A stretch of 64,000 nucleotides of DNA from NCBI GenBank assembly GCA_036389275.1, contig DASVQE010000073.1:37421-101420 (forward strand), given 5' to 3'. The first letter of the stretch is position 1. Each line of letters begins with the position of its first letter. Made by a program: the position numbers and the translations under genes. Below, piece after piece: positions 1 to 8,285 of the stretch. The notes below the pieces were generated by a model. The model was not told where the DNA came from. It saw only the letters and a list, made by a program, of their open reading frames with translations, and did not search any database. This DNA comes from QHVT01 sp036389275 (lineage in GTDB: Bacteria; Acidobacteriota; Thermoanaerobaculia; Gp7-AA8).

Positions 1-1
1 A

Positions 2-661
2 TGGGGCATGGTCATCCACGAGCTGAAGAACTACGAGGCGGAGATGCGGCTGCTGGCGCCATGGCGCGAGCGGACGGCGAATGCCTCGATCGACCAGTTC
101 GTGCTCGAGCGGCAGCAGGCGCGCGAGAAACATCAGGCGGAGATGGCGAACGTCGGCGCGGAAGAGCCGCGCGCGCGGACGCGCTCGGTGCGGGCGAAGC
201 GCGGCAAATCGGCCGAGGCTTCGCTGCTGGACGATCTGCGCCCGATGCCGATCGAAGGCGCGCCGCGGCGCGGACCGCGCCAGAAAGCGGTGCTCTCGCG
301 CCGCCGCAACGACCGCCCCGGCAAGCTCGTCCCGAAACGGCCGTCGCAGTATGTCGACCGCCGCGGCATCTCGCTCCTCGGCGGCAACGGCAAGCCGGCC
401 AGCACGGAACGCCGCCGCGGCAACGACCGCCGCCGCCGCAACTACGCCGTCCCGTTCCCCGACCGCCGCCTCACCCGTTCCGCGTACGAGCAGGTGTTCC
501 TCAAGCTGGTCTCCGGCGGCCGCCTCCGCGTCGGCAACGATCTCTACACGCCGGTCGGGATGAAGGGCTGGTATCACGCCATCTTCCGCCGCGAATCGGA
601 CGGCGCTGAGAAACTCCTGACGATCGACCAGTTGCTCAAAAAGATGGGCGACTGGGTCTGA
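2..661 (+). CDS. Basic hypothetical protein, possibly 5'-truncated by the window edge
   Basis: I do not recognise a family. The frame is open to the left edge (Trp-Gly precede the first Met at base 8), so the gene may begin outside the window; if it starts at base 8 it has 217 residues. The N-terminal third is helical and charged, the middle (about residues 50-150) is Arg/Pro/Gly-rich and probably disordered, and the last 60 residues look folded, with an aromatic core around GMKGWYHAIFRRE. It ends 22 bases before a long palindrome that separates it from the convergent gene at 857-1093. No catalytic motif is visible. Confidence 0.6.
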   Translation, partial: WGMVIHELKNYEAEMRLLAPWRERTANASIDQFVLERQQAREKHQAEMANVGAEEPRARTRSVRAKRGKSAEASLLDDLRPMPIEGAPRRGPRQKAVLSRRRNDRPGKLVPKRPSQYVDRRGISLLGGNGKPASTERRRGNDRRRRNYAVPFPDRRLTRSAYEQVFLKLVSGGRLRVGNDLYTPVGMKGWYHAIFRRESDGAEKLLTIDQLLKKMGDWV

Positions 662-683
662 CGCGCGGCTGCGCCAACGAATA

Positions 684-854
684 GGGACGACCGGAGGCCT
701 CCGGCGGCTGGGGCCACGGGCCCCGGACCCCGTTTGGTTGGCCTAGCCTCCGCGACACACTGTCGCGAGTTGGCAGGCAGTGTCGCGGAGGCTAGGCCAA
801 CCAATGGGGTCTGGGGCCTGTGGCCCCGGCCGCCGGAGGCCCCTCGTCGTCCCC
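684..854. repeat. Long palindromic intergenic element, copy 1
   Basis: Two arms of about 75 nt (684-758 and 780-854) are inverted complements with few mismatches around a 21-nt centre. The inner part of each arm reads GGCCTAGCCTCCGCGACAC; the outer part carries smaller palindromes such as CCGGAGGCCTCCGG. It fills the junction of two convergent genes and ends 2 nt before the stop codon of the 857-1093 gene. Related copies are at 4948, 30719 and 63888. Likely roles are a bidirectional terminator or a REP/BIME-like element; no transposase is nearby. Confidence 0.9.
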
Positions 855-856
855 GA

Positions 857-1093
857 TCACTCGTTCCCGCGGCGCTGCCAGTCTTCCTTTAGCGCGTCGC
901 CGGGCGAGCGGCCTTTGAGGCGCGGGCGCTCGAGGATCGTCGACAGCAAGTCGGCTACGCCCCACGAACAGAACGTCGTCACGGCGATCGTGGCGAACTG
1001 TCCGCGGGTGTGCAGATCGAGGAGCAGGAAGAGCGTGATCGGGACGGCAAGGGCCATCACGATCGCGCCGATGACCAGTCGAATGCCGGACAC
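857..1093 (-). CDS. Small one- or two-helix membrane protein, unknown function
   Basis: A 78-residue protein with a strong hydrophobic segment at about residues 5-27 (IGAIVMALAVPITLFLLLDL) and a weaker one at about 33-50. The C-terminal 25 residues are charged and soluble. No family is recognised. It lies 20 bases downstream of the lytic transglycosylase gene on the same strand and could be co-transcribed with it. The palindrome copy 1 follows its stop codon directly. Confidence 0.6.
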   Translation of the reverse strand: MSGIRLVIGAIVMALAVPITLFLLLDLHTRGQFATIAVTTFCSWGVADLLSTILERPRLKGRSPGDALKEDWQRRGNE

Positions 1094-1113
1094 GCGCTGC
1101 TATTCAAGCACAA

Positions 1114-2022
1114 TCAGCGTGCGACGGCGATTGCGTCTCCCGCCACGGCCGACGAGTCGGCGTGGTTCTCGACGCGATTGTGGAACTCCTGCTCGAAGCC
1201 GCGCACCTTACTCACGTACTTGCGCGTCTCGCGGAACGGCGGCACGCCGCCGAAGCGCTTCACGTTCCCTTCGCCGGCGTTGTACGCCGCGATGACCTTC
1301 GTCTCGTTGCCATCGAAACGCTCGTGCAGGTACTTGAGGTACTTCGCGCCGGCGCTGATGTTCTGCACCGGGTTGGTCAGGTCGCGCGCGCCCATCCAGC
1401 GGCCGGTGCGCGGGACGAGCTGCATCAGACCGACGGCGCCGGCGCCGGAGCGCGCGGTCGGCTTGAACTTCGACTCCTGCTGCACGATCGCCGCGACGAG
1501 CTCGGGACGCAGATTGTTCTTCTTCGCCTCGTTGTAGATGATCGAGCCGAACGGCACTTCCTTCTTGAAGAACTCCTCGCGCACCTGATCGGTCACGACG
1601 CCGAGCTTCTGCGGCGCGGCCGCGACCTTCTGGAGCGGCGACTGCGCGACTTCCTCGACGCCCTTCACCGCCGCCTGCACGCCGCCGGCGACCTGCTCCG
1701 CGATCGACTGCGCGGCGCGGATATCGCCTTCGAGCTGCGGATCGACGCTCGCGGTGTCGTCGCCCGGCGTGACCGTTCCCGCCGCAGCGTTGCGCGTCTG
1801 CGGCGTGCCGGGACGGCCGGCCGGATGGTTCATCATCTTCGTGAGCGGTGCGCCGATCCCGCCGAAGGCGAGCGACGCGCCGAGGGCCCACGTCGCGTAC
1901 TTGCGGCGAAGGCCGGTCAGCTTCTGCGGCCGCACCGCCTGCACTTCGCGCCGGAGCTGGGAACGGTCGAAGTTATCGAGAAATCGCTCCTGATAGGGTC
2001 GTTTGGTTTTCAGCTCCGGCAT
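1114..2022 (-). CDS. Membrane-anchored lytic murein transglycosylase (SLT family 1)
   Basis: A 302-residue protein. Residues 1-40 are hydrophilic and basic, residues 42-60 are a short hydrophobic anchor, and 62-155 are a low-complexity linker. The SLT domain starts near residue 157. The catalytic Glu is Glu183 in IVQQESKFKP, followed by the family motifs GAVGLMQLVP, NISAGAKYLKYL and AAYNAGEGNV. The family cleaves the MurNAc-GlcNAc bond with formation of 1,6-anhydro-MurNAc, which the murQ/anmK operon at 15.7 kb could recycle. A GGGAGGA Shine-Dalgarno lies 5-6 nt before the ATG, so this gene has a leader, unlike several neighbours. Confidence 0.9.
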   Translation of the reverse strand: MPELKTKRPYQERFLDNFDRSQLRREVQAVRPQKLTGLRRKYATWALGASLAFGGIGAPLTKMMNHPAGRPGTPQTRNAAAGTVTPGDDTASVDPQLEGDIRAAQSIAEQVAGGVQAAVKGVEEVAQSPLQKVAAAPQKLGVVTDQVREEFFKKEVPFGSIIYNEAKKNNLRPELVAAIVQQESKFKPTARSGAGAVGLMQLVPRTGRWMGARDLTNPVQNISAGAKYLKYLHERFDGNETKVIAAYNAGEGNVKRFGGVPPFRETRKYVSKVRGFEQEFHNRVENHADSSAVAGDAIAVAR

Positions 2023-2117
2023 CTGTTCCTCCCTTGTGGCAACAACTTATTTGCAAGGAAGAGACCACACCGAAACTGCTGAGGTGAAAAGATTTAATGC
2101 CGGGGAAATCGCCCGAT

Positions 2118-2147
2118 TTGGCAGCGAAATTGGATTCCGCGTAGAAT
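2118..2147 (+). promoter_or_regulatory. Predicted sigma70-type promoter of the rlpA-like gene
   Basis: TTGGCA (2118-2123), 18 nt spacer, TAGAAT (2142-2147). The -10 box ends 9 nt before the ATG at 2157 and no Shine-Dalgarno is present, so the transcript would be leaderless or nearly so. The region is also visibly AT-richer than the flanking genes. Confidence 0.5.
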
Positions 2148-2156
2148 CCGCCACCG

Positions 2157-2738
2157 ATGGTGAGAGCCGTATCGGTCACCCTCGCCGGATTGCTCCTGCT
2201 CGCGCCCGCCATGCGCGCGGAGTGCCCCGATGAGCCGCAGTTGCCAGCGTTCGCAGCCCGGAACGAGCCGGCCGTTGCGGCGTGCCCGAACATCGATCCG
2301 CCGCTCGCGCCGCCGGCCGCTGCCGACTCCGATCCGCTGCTGCAGCGGATCTTCCGCTACACGCAGCTCGCCCTGCAGCATCGCGTGACCGGCCTGGCCA
2401 GCTACTACTCGAGCTTCTTCGACGGCCGCAAGACCGCCAATGGCGAGGTCTACCGCAACCGCGCCTACTCCGCCGCCCACCTCACCCTTCCGCTCGGTAC
2501 GTGGATCGAGGTGACCTCGCGCGCCACCGGCCGCAAGCTCCGCCTGCGGGTAAACGATCGCGGTCCCTACGTGAAGAAGTTCTGCCTCGATCTCTCCTAC
2601 GCCGCCGCCCACTACCTCGGCGTCGACACCGCGGCCGACCGCCACGTCGACATCCGCATCATCGCGCTGCCGGGCGAAGACCCGCTGCCGGAAGCGGCCG
2701 ACGCGACCGCGCAGGTCGCCAGCGCCGGACAGCCGTAG
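2157..2738 (+). CDS. RlpA-like double-psi beta-barrel protein, secreted
   Basis: A 193-residue protein with a signal peptide (residues 1-20, LAGLLLLAPAMRA then EC). The RlpA barrel spans about residues 78-170: GLASYYSSFFDGRKTANGE, then HLTLPLGTWIEV and the hallmark RVNDRGPY, with the conserved Asp. There is no SPOR domain, unlike the second RlpA at 56669-57553. RlpA proteins are septal lytic transglycosylases or murein-binding proteins, acting on glycans lacking peptide stems. The Cys at the processed N-terminus is not in a clear lipobox. It diverges from the SLT gene over a 134-bp region. Confidence 0.85.
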   Translation: MVRAVSVTLAGLLLLAPAMRAECPDEPQLPAFAARNEPAVAACPNIDPPLAPPAAADSDPLLQRIFRYTQLALQHRVTGLASYYSSFFDGRKTANGEVYRNRAYSAAHLTLPLGTWIEVTSRATGRKLRLRVNDRGPYVKKFCLDLSYAAAHYLGVDTAADRHVDIRIIALPGEDPLPEAADATAQVASAGQP

Positions 2739-2757
2739 GCGCGCAAGCGTCGAACCG

Positions 2758-3474
2758 CTACGGCAACGTGAAACAGAACGTGCTGCCGGCGCCCTGTTCC
2801 GTTTCCACCGTCAGCTCGCCGCCGTGACTTTCGATCACGCGCCTGGCCAGGTAGAGGCCGTAGCCGGGGCCGCCGCCGCGCGCTTTGTCGAGCTTGCTCA
2901 TGCCGCCGAGCTCGAAGACCTGATTGGCGTAGCGGTTGTCGATGCCGATGCCGTTGTCGCGGATGCAGAAGCGCACGCCGGGGCCGTCGGTCGAGCAGTC
3001 GATGGCGATCTGCCGCTCGCCTTTCGGGCGGTCCGTGAAGAAGAGCGCATTCGCGATCAGCGCGCCGATCGCTTCGCGGATCTTCTCCGGATCGACGTTC
3101 ACCACCGGCAGGTCGGTCGGGAGGTCGACGTTCACGCCGCCTTCCTCGATCTGGAAGTTGTACTTGAGGATCACTTCTTCGACGATCTCGCGCAGCGGCG
3201 TCGGCTTGCGCGCATTCGGACGCGCCAGCAGCTTGACCATGTGCGACATCTCGTCGAGCACGCGCTTCATGTACTGCGCGCTCGAGCGGATGCGGCGCAG
3301 AAAGTCCTGCCCTTCCTCGTCGAGTTTGTCGAGGTAGTCGGTCAGCAGCAGATCGCTGAAGCCGTCGACCGCGAAGATGGGCGACTTCAGATCGTGCGAG
3401 AGCACGCTGAAGAATCGGACCAGTTCATCCTGCGAGACCGGGCGCTCTGCCGCGGGATGTTCGAGTGCCTCGAT
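2758..3474 (-). CDS. Sensor histidine kinase, HisKA plus HATPase_c, probable ATC start
   Basis: The conserved part has the H-box SHDLKSP, the N-box EAIGALIANALFFTD, the G1 box DNGIGI and the G2 box GGGPGYGLYLA, so it is a complete catalytic core ending in FCFTLP. The only ATG/GTG/TTG start in frame is GTG at 3405, inside the H-box itself, which would remove the helix before the phosphorylated His. Upstream the frame stays open as ERPVSQDELVRFFSVLSHD, and a perfect GGAGGTG Shine-Dalgarno lies 4 nt before an ATC codon at 3474. I therefore place the start there (238 residues). There is no membrane segment or sensor domain, so it is a cytoplasmic kinase core that may take input from a partner. 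Confidence 0.75.
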   Translation of the reverse strand: MEALEHPAAERPVSQDELVRFFSVLSHDLKSPIFAVDGFSDLLLTDYLDKLDEEGQDFLRRIRSSAQYMKRVLDEMSHMVKLLARPNARKPTPLREIVEEVILKYNFQIEEGGVNVDLPTDLPVVNVDPEKIREAIGALIANALFFTDRPKGERQIAIDCSTDGPGVRFCIRDNGIGIDNRYANQVFELGGMSKLDKARGGGPGYGLYLARRVIESHGGELTVETEQGAGSTFCFTLP

Positions 3475-3541
3475 GCGCCACCTCCGGCGCCGCGACGCTG
3501 CAACGCCCGAGCCACTGCACGACTCGCTGCAACCGCCGCCG

Positions 3542-4210
3542 CTACGGCCGCCGGAACGCGGCCACGTTTCCCGCGCCGGCCACTTCCGCGGAGCCGTCCG
3601 CGCCGATGACCAGCGCGGTCTGCGACGGCAGCCCGATGCCGAGGTCGATCTCCGGGAGAGACATCATCCGGCGGAGAGCGGTGTCGTTGCCGGCGGTGAA
3701 GCCCGTCTCAACGGCGGTCCGTTTCAGCCAGCCGAATCCGGGGAGCGGCGCGTTGTTGCGCGGGTCGCGCGCGAACGCGCCGAACGACGACGCCGACGCG
3801 CCGATGGCCGCGATCACCGCGCCGCCCGCCGCCGCCGCGCGCAGCGCCTCCTCGGCCGGAGACTCGCGGATCGTGGAGAGCAGTTGATGCGGCAGGCCGC
3901 CGCCGAGGTAGACCAGACCCGCGGAGCGGATCGCGTCGAGACTCTTCTGGCGGCGGTTGTCGCGGCCGCGATAGATCGGGACGTTGATCACCTCGACGCT
4001 CGCGTCGAGCGCGCGCAGATACGCGCCAAAGTGCGTCGCGTACTCCGCCGAGCCCGACGCCGTCGGCAGGAAGGCGACGGTGCGGCGATCGGGCGGCATG
4101 CGCGCGAGCAGCAGCGCGTCGATCTCGCGCGTCTCGCCGAACGAGAACTCGCCGCCGCCGATGAGGACGAGGGTCTGCAGCGGAGTCTCTAGCGGAACGG
4201 CGAGCGGCAT
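3542..4210 (-). CDS. Peptidase S51 / cyanophycinase-like (class I glutamine amidotransferase fold) protein
   Basis: About 222 residues from the ATG at 4210; a GTG at 4231 is possible but would overlap the divergent promoter. The N-terminal LVLIGGGEFSFGE, the central LVYLGGGLPHQL and the nucleophile-elbow region AAIGASASSFGAF follow the S51 order. The usual elbow is GxSAG, so the exact nucleophile is uncertain here. A TATTCT box lies 9 nt before the ATG without a Shine-Dalgarno. It could hydrolyse Asp-peptides or cyanophycin, but the family also includes inactive relatives. Its stop codon is 67 nt upstream of the kinase's ATC start, so the two may be an operon. Confidence 0.7.
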   Translation of the reverse strand: MPLAVPLETPLQTLVLIGGGEFSFGETREIDALLLARMPPDRRTVAFLPTASGSAEYATHFGAYLRALDASVEVINVPIYRGRDNRRQKSLDAIRSAGLVYLGGGLPHQLLSTIRESPAEEALRAAAAGGAVIAAIGASASSFGAFARDPRNNAPLPGFGWLKRTAVETGFTAGNDTALRRMMSLPEIDLGIGLPSQTALVIGADGSAEVAGAGNVAAFRRP

Positions 4211-4233
4211 GGCGGTGTGAGAATATCCCACGC

Positions 4234-4941
4234 ATGCGCATCGTCCGTTTCCTTGCCGTACTCACGTTCGCCGTTCCGCTCTTCGCACAATCAGCCGCGC
4301 CGAAGGCCGCACCGCAGGCCGCGCCCGCCGCGAAAGAAGCGCCGAAGGAAGTGACGACGCTCACGCCCGATCAGCTCTGGAGCGCCATGCAGCAGGGCGA
4401 CCGCTTCTACGTCTCCGGCAAGGTCGACTATCCGAATCTCGTGCAGGAACGCGCCGCGGTGCGCGCGCACCAGAATCCGCCCGTGACGATCCTGGCGTGC
4501 TCGGACAGCCGCGTGCCGCCGGAGCTCGTGTTCAATCAGTCGCTCGGCGCGCTGTTCGTCATCCGCACCGCCGGCAGCGTCGCCGACGAATTCGGCATCG
4601 CCTCGATCGAGTTCGCGATCGTGCAGGGCTACACGAAACTGATCGTCGTCCTCGGACATGAAGACTGCGGCGCAGTCATCGCCTCGCTCGGCGTCGTCGA
4701 TCCCGGCACGCCGTCACTGGCCGCGCTGGCCCGGCGCATCCGCTCGTCGTTCGCCGGCATCGCCTACAACTCCACCGATCCGGAGAACGTGCGCAAAGCG
4801 GTGGAAGCGAACACGCGCGCGTCGGCCGCGCAGCTCACCGCCGCCAGCGCAATCATCCGCCAAGCGGTCACCACCGGCAAAGTGAAGATCGTCACCGCGG
4901 TCTACGACATGGACACCGGCGAAGTGAAGCCGCTGGAGTAG
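4234..4941 (+). CDS. Secreted beta-class carbonic anhydrase
   Basis: A 235-residue protein with a signal peptide (1-19, cut after LFAQ) and an Ala/Pro/Lys-rich linker to about residue 40. Zinc ligands are Cys89 and Asp91-Arg93 dyad in ACSDSRVPP, His142 and Cys145 in LGHEDCGAV, all present. The enzyme interconverts CO2 and bicarbonate; the signal peptide places it in the periplasm, less common for the beta class but known. It stands alone between a divergent peptidase gene and palindrome copy 2. Confidence 0.9.
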   Translation: MRIVRFLAVLTFAVPLFAQSAAPKAAPQAAPAAKEAPKEVTTLTPDQLWSAMQQGDRFYVSGKVDYPNLVQERAAVRAHQNPPVTILACSDSRVPPELVFNQSLGALFVIRTAGSVADEFGIASIEFAIVQGYTKLIVVLGHEDCGAVIASLGVVDPGTPSLAALARRIRSSFAGIAYNSTDPENVRKAVEANTRASAAQLTAASAIIRQAVTTGKVKIVTAVYDMDTGEVKPLE

Positions 4942-4947
4942 GGAAAC

Positions 4948-5123
4948 GGGGGACGACCGGAGGCCTCCGGCGGCTGGGGCCACAGGCCCCAGACCCCGTT
5001 TGGTTGGCCTAGCCTCCGCGACACTACCTGCCCAGCTCGCGACACTGTGTCGCGGAGGCTAGGCCAAGCAATGGGGTCCGGGGCCCGTGGCCTCGGCCGC
5101 CGGAGGCCCCTCGTCGTTCCCCG
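4948..5123. repeat. Long palindromic intergenic element, copy 2
   Basis: Same architecture and sequence family as copy 1: outer GGCCTCCGGCGG-type segments, a GGGGCC palindrome, then GGCCTAGCCTCCGCGACAC facing its complement. It starts a few bases after the carbonic anhydrase stop codon and ends at the stop codon of sucD, so again it occupies a convergent junction completely. Confidence 0.9.
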
Positions 5124-6019
5124 TTACCGACGCCAGACTTCTTCGATCCGGCGGCCCATGTCGCTGGGCGCGTTGACCACGTGGATGCCGGCTGCTTCGA
5201 GCGCGGCCATCTTCTCCGCCGCGGTGCCCTTGCCGCCGCTGATGATCGCGCCGGCGTGACCCATGCGCCGGCCCGGAGGCGCGGTCTGGCCGGCGATGAA
5301 CGCGACCACCGGCTTCGTCACATTCGCCTTCACGAACGCCGCCGCATCCTCTTCCGCCGTGCCGCCGATCTCGCCGATCATGATGATCGCCTCGGTCGCC
5401 GCATCCGCCTGGAACGCTGCCAGACAATCGATGAAGCTCGTGCCCGGCAGCGGATCGCCGCCGATGCCGACCGCCGTCGACTGCCCGATGTGCCGCGTCT
5501 GCCCGACCGCCTCGTACGTGAGCGTTCCCGAGCGCGACACGATCCCGATCGGACCCGCCTTGTGAATGTGACCAGGCATGATCCCGATCTTCGCCTGATC
5601 AGGCGTGATGATGCCGGGGCAGTTCGGACCGATCAATCGCGACGGCGCGCGCCCTTCGGCCACGCGGCGCGCGTTCGTCTTCCGCATGAAGTCGTGCGCG
5701 CGGATCATGTCGTTCACCGGGATGCCCTCGGTGATGCAGACGATCAGCTCGATGCCGGCGTCGCACGACTCCATCACGGCGTCGGCGGCGAACGGCGGCG
5801 GCACGAAGATCAGCGAGCAATTCGCGCCCGCTTTCTCCCGCGCTTCGTTCACGCTGTTGAACACCGGGAACCCTTCGTGCGTCGTGCCGCCCTTGCCCGG
5901 CGTCACGCCGCCCACCACCTGCGTCCCGTAGTCGCGGCAGCCGATCGCGTGGAACGTGCCCTCGCGGCCGGTGATGCCCTGCACGATGACGCGCGTCGTC
6001 TTGTCAGCCCAGATCGCCA

Positions 6020-6020
<1 letters not shown>
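5124..6020 (-). CDS. sucD: Succinyl-CoA synthetase (ADP/GDP-forming) alpha subunit
   Basis: 298 residues from the ATG at 6020, which overlaps the sucC stop codon by one base (TAATG); a longer in-frame start at 6071 would lie inside sucC and is rejected. It begins AIWADKTTRVIVQGITG and carries the CoA-binding Rossmann part. The phosphorylated His lies in RMGHAGAIISGG. With SucC it makes succinate, CoA and a nucleoside triphosphate in the TCA cycle. Confidence 0.96.
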
Positions 6021-7189
<1,169 letters not shown>

Positions 7190-7199
7190 GGGAGCGGCC

Positions 7200-8285
7200 T
7201 TGTATCAAATCGGAGATCAAATCACCATCCGTCCGACCGAGCTCGTCGCGGGCGGCGCGGCCCTCGCGAAAGTGGATGGTTTCCCCATCTTCGCCACCAA
7301 CGTTTTCCCCGGCGACGTGGCCGTGGTGCGTTTGCACGAGGTGAAAAAAGGCTTCGCGAAAGCGGACCTCGTGGAGCTCGTCGAGCCGAGCCCGTGGCGC
7401 CGCGCGGAGCCCTGTCCGATCGCGAATGAATGCGGCGGCTGCGACTGGACCGCGCTGCGCCTCGACAAGCAGCTCGAGGCGAAGCGGCGCATCCTCTCCG
7501 AGTCGCTGCGGCGCATCGGCAAGATCGATCCGGCCACGCTGCCGGAGATCCGCATCCATCCGTCGCCGCTGAACTACCGCCTGCGCTCGCGGCTTCATCG
7601 CGACGGTGACGCCGTCGGCTTTTACGCCATGCGCTCGAACGACGTGGTGCCGCTGTCGGAGCATTGCGAGGTGGTCGGGCTGCGCACGCGCGAGGCGCCG
7701 ATCGAAGGCGAGTCGTGGGAGCTCGGCGGACGCGTGATCGTCGAGGGCGAGCTGACCATCGGCGACTATCGCCTGTCGACCGGCACGTTCTTCCAGGTCA
7801 ACCGCCATCTCCTCGGCACGATGCTGCGGCTGGTGCGCGAGCTCGCGTCGGGCCTGACCGCGAAGCGGAGCGCGATCGATCTCTACGCCGGCGTCGGCTT
7901 CTTCACGCTGCCGCTCGCGCGCGAGTTCGAGCGCGTGATCAGCGTGGAAGGCTCGCCGCGGTCGCACGAGTACGCGAAGCGCAACGCGCCGGCGAACGTG
8001 CGCGTGATGCAGGCGCCGGTCGAGGAGTACGTCGAGCGGATGCCGCGCGCCGATCTGATCTTCCTCGATCCGCCTCGCGCCGGCGCGAGGCGCAACGTCA
8101 TCGACGCGGTGGCGCGGCAGGCGAACGAGCGGATTGGATTTCTCGCGTGTGATCCCGTAACCTTTGCGCGTGACGCGAGCCGGCTGATCGCGTCCGGCTG
8201 GCGCCTCGCCACGCTCGACCTCCTCGACCTCTTCCCCAACACGCATCACGTCGAGACGCTCTCCTCGTTCGAGCGTGATTCATGA
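7200..8285 (+). CDS. TrmA/RlmD-family 23S rRNA or tRNA (uracil-5-)-methyltransferase
   Basis: About 361 residues. It has an N-terminal TRAM-like segment, the iron-sulfur ligands CPIANECGGC plus Cys in SEHCEVV, TFFQVN, the SAM motif IDLYAGVGFFTLPLA, the catalytic Cys in ACDPVTFARD and the general base region HHVETLSSFER. I choose TTG 7200 because GGGAG sits 5 nt before it and a GATACT box is upstream; ATG 7188 would collide with the sucC start. The family transfers a methyl group from SAM to C5 of uridine. Which RNA is the target cannot be told from sequence. Its end overlaps comEC by 11 nt. Confidence 0.85.
   Translation: MYQIGDQITIRPTELVAGGAALAKVDGFPIFATNVFPGDVAVVRLHEVKKGFAKADLVELVEPSPWRRAEPCPIANECGGCDWTALRLDKQLEAKRRILSESLRRIGKIDPATLPEIRIHPSPLNYRLRSRLHRDGDAVGFYAMRSNDVVPLSEHCEVVGLRTREAPIEGESWELGGRVIVEGELTIGDYRLSTGTFFQVNRHLLGTMLRLVRELASGLTAKRSAIDLYAGVGFFTLPLAREFERVISVEGSPRSHEYAKRNAPANVRVMQAPVEEYVERMPRADLIFLDPPRAGARRNVIDAVARQANERIGFLACDPVTFARDASRLIASGWRLATLDLLDLFPNTHHVETLSSFERDS

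Noticed and set aside
684..854. Miniature transposon interpretation of the long palindromes
   Set aside because: No target duplications or transposase were visible, and the exact placement at stop codons is unlike transposition; kept as a repeat of unknown origin.
2758..3474. Treating the histidine kinase as a pseudogene
   Set aside because: The catalytic core is intact, and a perfect Shine-Dalgarno precedes ATC; no frameshift or stop is seen.
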